DNA of 8,899 nucleotides from Thermoplasmata archaeon. GTDB lineage: Archaea; Thermoplasmatota; Thermoplasmata; Thermoplasmatales; Thermoplasmataceae. Positions within the stretch are counted from its first letter, which is position 1, and every line of letters begins with the position of its first letter. Made by a program: the position numbers and the translations under genes. A model generated the notes under the pieces. The model saw only the letters and a program-made list of their open reading frames with translations. It was not told where the DNA came from and searched no databases. Below, in pieces: positions 6,530 through 8,899 of the stretch. The stretch lies in assembly GCA_021835265.1 (NCBI GenBank), contig JAKBQK010000177.1:1-8899 (forward strand), in the 5' to 3' direction.

Positions 6530-7351
6530 TCATCCTAGGAACTTGTAAATTTCAATATTTTCGATCTTCATAGGAATTCTGATACTTATTAAGGTACCGG
6601 GAAATGTTTGTTGGTCATCAAGACGGTACAACTGTGTTTCTTGTGACTTTTTGTAGTAGATCCCGTTTCTTGATACGATCATTGCTTCTGCTTCGGCTCC
6701 CTCACAATATATCTGTAGCGAGCTTCTTAGTCCAGTCCCCCTTTCATAATCATCCTTCGTTGACTGACCACTAACAGCCAAAGTGATTGCATCCCAGTCA
6801 CTATCAAAGTCAATATTGTGTTTTTCGAAATTACCTGGTATTGAGATACCATCATCAATGAAAGACAATTCAACGTATCCTTTTGTTTTATAAGCTTGAC
6901 ACATCACATAGGATTTTTTAAAATTAGAATGTTGGTAGATATTATCAGTGAGTTCGCCCAATACATACTTGAAGGCCTGTTCTCCTCCACTCGGTTTATG
7001 AGACTTTATTAAATCACTTATCCTTGCATATAGGATCTTGAAATCAGTTTCTTCTTTTGGAAGCTGTGAAAATGGTATATAAGAGTTCCCCTGGCTCAAA
7101 ATCAGTTTTGTTTCTTTGGTCCACCATAATGGATCTTGTGTCATTAGGTCAAGGTATCCTTTCGCATTGCTTCTACCTGAGGAAACCACTGGACAACTGA
7201 ACTCACTTTTTAGATATGCCAACAAGAGTACACTGGAAGAATTTAGCCACTTTCTATTCTTCAAATCAATAATGCCATCAACCTGGGCTTGGTTTCTAAA
7301 GTCCACAAATTCTGCATAAGATGAAACAAGTTCAGGTTGCTCAGTAGGCAT
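6530..7351 (-). CDS. GHKL (histidine-kinase-type) ATP-binding protein
   Basis: The C-terminal half of this 273-aa protein is a GHKL ATPase domain. The N box is ELTDNIYQHS (133-142, Glu133 and Asn137), the G1 box DDGISIPG (166-173) and the G2 box ERGTGLRSS (203-211). Ser170 stands where a second G1 glycine is usual. There is no phosphoacceptor-histidine helix or membrane segment, so this is not a classical sensor kinase. The N-terminal half (about 24-70) has a strand-helix pattern, IIDLKNRKWLNSSSVLLLAYLK (described in part), that could itself be STAS-like. Together with the downstream STAS-like gene it resembles RsbW/SpoIIAB-type kinase-substrate pairs, which is inference. A TATA box centred 24 nt upstream of the ATG predicts a leaderless transcript. 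Confidence 0.85.
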   Translation of the reverse strand: MPTEQPELVSSYAEFVDFRNQAQVDGIIDLKNRKWLNSSSVLLLAYLKSEFSCPVVSSGRSNAKGYLDLMTQDPLWWTKETKLILSQGNSYIPFSQLPKEETDFKILYARISDLIKSHKPSGGEQAFKYVLGELTDNIYQHSNFKKSYVMCQAYKTKGYVELSFIDDGISIPGNFEKHNIDFDSDWDAITLAVSGQSTKDDYERGTGLRSSLQIYCEGAEAEAMIVSRNGIYYKKSQETQLYRLDDQQTFPGTLISIRIPMKIENIEIYKFLG

Positions 7352-7368
7352 AGTGTTTAATCTTGTTG

Positions 7369-7380
7369 GTTTATATATTA
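7369..7380. promoter_or_regulatory. Shared TATA box of a divergent promoter
   Basis: GTTTATATATTA reads as a TATA box on both strands. On the minus strand it lies 24 nt from the GHKL ATPase ATG (leaderless). On the plus strand it would start transcription near 7400, with about 50 nt of leader before the ATG at 7452. Whether one box serves both directions is unproven. Confidence 0.45.
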
Positions 7381-7451
7381 TTTACACTCGTCTTTCATTG
7401 TCGTCAGGAGGCAAAATTAAAGTAATTCTGCAACTTGAATCATGGAAGCGA

Positions 7452-7715
7452 ATGAAGTGCTCAGAGCTAGTTGCAGAAATTGCCGCCGCATATAGGCGGC
7501 TTGTGTCTGATAGTTACATATATCCGAGCAAAGCACTGGAAAATGGCAATAGTTTCCACATTATGATGAAAAGTTATCTTGAGGATCCTGAAAAAAGAGC
7601 TTGTCTATTAAATACGCATGACAGAAGGATACTTGAAATGTTTAGTACTATGTACACTCAACCAGAAAAGGAAGAGTTGTTTGGAAAAAATTGGCGTTAT
7701 CATCTTAGGAACTGA
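7452..7715 (+). CDS. Hypothetical 87-aa protein
   Basis: I do not recognise this protein. With the ATG at 7452 it has 87 residues, mostly helical and charged: ELVAEIAAAYRRLVSD (5-20), SFHIMMKSYLEDPEKRACLL (34-53), then HDRRILEMFSTMYTQPEKEELFGKNW (described in part). It has no membrane segment, CxxC motif or recognisable domain. The frame stays open upstream to 7353 with GTG and TTG codons. Those lie at or before the expected transcription start, so the ATG is preferred, although a GGAGG at 7407-7411 has no good start just after it in this frame. A GC-rich hairpin lies about 30 nt inside the gene. The stop is 1 nt before the start of the membrane-protein gene, so the two form a tight operon divergent from the ATPase-STAS pair. 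Confidence 0.6.
   Translation: MKCSELVAEIAAAYRRLVSDSYIYPSKALENGNSFHIMMKSYLEDPEKRACLLNTHDRRILEMFSTMYTQPEKEELFGKNWRYHLRN
7482..7500 (+). other. GC-rich hairpin near the start of the 87-aa gene
   Basis: GCCGCC (7482-7486/7) and GGCGGC (7495-7500) form perfect 6-bp arms around the loop GCATATA. All-GC arms stand out against the AT-rich surroundings. It encodes part of the AAAYRRL segment, so it could be coincidental. Confidence 0.35.
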
Positions 7716-7716
7716 T

Positions 7717-7944
7717 ATGAAATACAGAGATAGGGTGAGAATAGCCACGATTTTAGGTGTCATATCTTTTGCCCTTGCAATTTACGGGTTTGCCAATCCA
7801 AATTCTAAGTTTACAATAATAGGATCTGCCGCCGTTTTAATCTTTGTTACGATGTTAATATGGGGAAAGCCGTATACAATTTACTTAAAGTTATTTTTTG
7901 CTTTCATATTCTTTGCAATATTTTATTTTTCGTATCCTGCATGA
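7717..7944 (+). CDS. Small three-segment membrane protein
   Basis: With the ATG at 7717 this encodes 75 residues, starting with a basic MKYRDRVR followed by three hydrophobic segments at about 9-26, 32-49 and 55-73. It is a probable small polytopic membrane protein with a cytoplasmic basic N-terminus; no family is recognised. AGGA at 7707-7710, 6 nt before the ATG, is a plausible ribosome-binding site inside the end of the preceding gene. The frame extends upstream inside the 87-aa gene, but that part is a shadow without membrane character. The tight spacing to the 87-aa gene suggests a two-gene unit. Its place beside the ATPase-STAS module makes a membrane effector or sensor conceivable, but nothing in the sequence proves this. 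Confidence 0.72.
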   Translation: MKYRDRVRIATILGVISFALAIYGFANPNSKFTIIGSAAVLIFVTMLIWGKPYTIYLKLFFAFIFFAIFYFSYPA

Positions 7945-7950
7945 ATTGAA

Positions 7951-8094
7951 ATGGGTTCGGGAGTTGTGGATATATCAGTCTCGGGCCAGATTTCTGAGGC
8001 AATTCAGTTATACTTCGCATATGTATTTTTGTCCTTTCGACTAAAAATTTTCTTCGATTGCAGAGAAATTTCCAGTCATTTCTTATCTATGTAA
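7951..8094 (+). CDS. Doubtful 47-codon open frame
   Basis: An ATG 6 nt after the membrane-protein stop opens 47 codons to a TAA at 8092-8094. It has no ribosome-binding site, no motif and only a vague hydrophobic stretch (YFAYVFLSF). The short spacing behind the two-gene unit is the only argument for it. The rest of 7945-8209 holds no other gene I can support. Confidence 0.15.
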   Translation: MGSGVVDISVSGQISEAIQLYFAYVFLSFRLKIFFDCREISSHFLSM

Positions 8095-8168
8095 TACATG
8101 AAAAGTTAGAAGTGGTGGAAAATCAGGACAAAATTCATCGGGGATTTAGCAAATTAAATGGAAAATCT

Positions 8169-8208
8169 AATGTCCTCTCCGGTGTCTTCCTTTGTCCTTG
8201 AGGACATT
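8169..8208 (-). terminator. Inverted repeat downstream of the P-loop ATPase gene
   Basis: AATGTCCTC (8169-8177) and GAGGACATT (8200-8208) are perfect 9-nt arms around a 22-nt loop, starting just after the ATPase stop at 8210. The right arm can instead pair locally (TGTCCT-TG-AGGACA, 8193-8206), so two exclusive hairpins are possible. A 3'-end or terminator role is plausible. Confidence 0.4.
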
Positions 8209-8209
8209 T

Positions 8210-8899
8210 TCATACTGTAACGCTCGAATCATCAGAATCCGGGATCCTATTCTTCTCAGTGTCCACTTTCTGCTCACAATTGGGGCACGTTGTTCTCTTT
8301 GCTTGACCCGTAAATCTCCAGATATAGCTGCAATGATTACATTTAACGTCAAAACCATTGGACCTAGCTTCTTTTTCAACAATGTATACCTTGGAATTGC
8401 AGTTAGGGCATGTGGCCATTCTCAAGAATCCATGATACTGCCAGGAATAACCACACTCCCCACATGTCAATGGGATTCCATCGCTTGAGTCTCTGGATCT
8501 CCCGGTTAACTTCTCTTCAAATTCCTTGAACTTTGTTACCATGTATTCCTTTTTCTTGGACTCATAAGAATCGATTAAAGGTTGCGAAGGGAGCTTAAAC
8601 CTTGAAGTCTTTATCGTGATCTTCTTGAATCCCCTTTGAATCTGAGGATACTTGAACCATATCTTATCGTCATGGTAAGGAGATGGGAACGGTAACTTCG
8701 GCTTCATTATTCCCTGGACATCAGTAGCTTCAAACATTACATGTATAAGGTTCCTTGATTGCCTTTCAATGAAGTAGATTTTTGGAACGGTAATCAACAA
8801 GATAATCTGCATATACCTGAAGCCCTGTGTGAGCATTCCAAAAATAACTGAAGACTGATTTTTCCACAATCTTGCATTGACACCAAGCCCGGCATCGTC
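8210..8899 (-). CDS. Probable P-loop ATPase, C-terminal part with tandem zinc ribbons (5' end outside window)
   Basis: The frame is open from the right edge for 229 residues. It starts with DDAGLGV, which looks like the end of a Walker B motif, so the Walker A half lies outside the window. The following FGMLTQGFRYMQIILLITVP (about 20-39) has the pattern of a strand and sensor region, and IERQSRNLIHVMFEA (42-56) resembles HerA/FtsK- or Zot-like DNA-translocating ATPases. That family assignment is inferred. The C-terminus carries two similar zinc ribbons: CGECGYSW...TCPNC and CNHCSYIW...TCPNC, with matched aromatic and TCPNCxxKV positions, followed by an acidic-serine tail. A TTG-initiated reading inside the window would split the ATPase core, so the gene is treated as partial. 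Such ATPases serve in genome packaging, conjugation or virus-like elements, which fits the nearby integrase. Confidence 0.75.
   Translation of the reverse strand, partial: DDAGLGVNARLWKNQSSVIFGMLTQGFRYMQIILLITVPKIYFIERQSRNLIHVMFEATDVQGIMKPKLPFPSPYHDDKIWFKYPQIQRGFKKITIKTSRFKLPSQPLIDSYESKKKEYMVTKFKEFEEKLTGRSRDSSDGIPLTCGECGYSWQYHGFLRMATCPNCNSKVYIVEKEARSNGFDVKCNHCSYIWRFTGQAKRTTCPNCEQKVDTEKNRIPDSDDSSVTV

Noticed and set aside
3791..8209. tRNA gene or fragment as integration site
   Set aside because: I read the gene-free stretches on both strands and saw no cloverleaf or tRNA 3' end; the attachment site may lie outside the window.
8167..8488. 71-codon minus and 98-codon plus frames
   Set aside because: Both overlap the tandem zinc ribbons of the ATPase tail in other frames and are shadows.
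1..8899. CRISPR array or insertion-sequence ends
   Set aside because: No regularly spaced repeats and no transposase or terminal inverted repeats were seen; the only direct repeat is the diverged pair about 1 kb apart.

Overview
The window looks like an accessory region of an archaeal genome, most likely a member of Nitrososphaerota (Thaumarchaeota); the phylum is inferred. The archaeal signs are TATA-like boxes 24-40 nt upstream of several starts, at least one start placed for a leaderless transcript, several small CxxC zinc-ribbon proteins, an Sm-like protein, and a short tyrosine recombinase of a type I associate with thaumarchaeal mobile elements. No rRNA, tRNA, CRISPR array or core metabolic gene was found.

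Layout from left to right. Positions 1-3790 (minus strand) hold a Type III restriction-modification operon: a 55-aa zinc-ribbon protein, then mod (N6-adenine methyltransferase, 648 aa), then res (helicase/nuclease subunit, running off the left edge). mod and res share an ATGA stop/start overlap. This block reads as visibly more AT-rich than the integrase area, which fits separate acquisition. Positions 3791-4123 contain no convincing gene but carry one copy of a diverged direct repeat, whose second copy lies about 1 kb away at 4999-5046. Between the copies are two minus-strand genes of unknown role: a 68-aa double zinc-ribbon protein and a 149-aa protein with a probable SH3-like N-terminus.

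Positions 5150-6033 (minus) encode a 202-aa catalytic-domain-only tyrosine recombinase followed, with overlapping reading frames, by a 94-aa Sm/LSm-like protein. Positions 6180-7351 (minus) encode a GHKL-type ATP-binding protein followed by a small STAS-like (DUF4325-like) protein. This resembles the kinase/STAS partner-switching pairs known from bacteria, but here it sits in an apparent archaeal mobile region. A short divergent promoter region separates it from two small plus-strand genes at 7452-7944, the second encoding a hydrophobic three-segment membrane protein.

Positions 8210-8899 (minus) hold the C-terminal part of a probable P-loop ATPase, beginning at what looks like its Walker B motif and ending in two tandem zinc ribbons. 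Taken together, the window reads as an integrated element or defence/mobility island: a recombinase with a possible RNA- or DNA-binding partner, a possible DNA-translocating ATPase, a restriction system, and an uncharacterised ATPase-STAS module. How the modules work together is inference.
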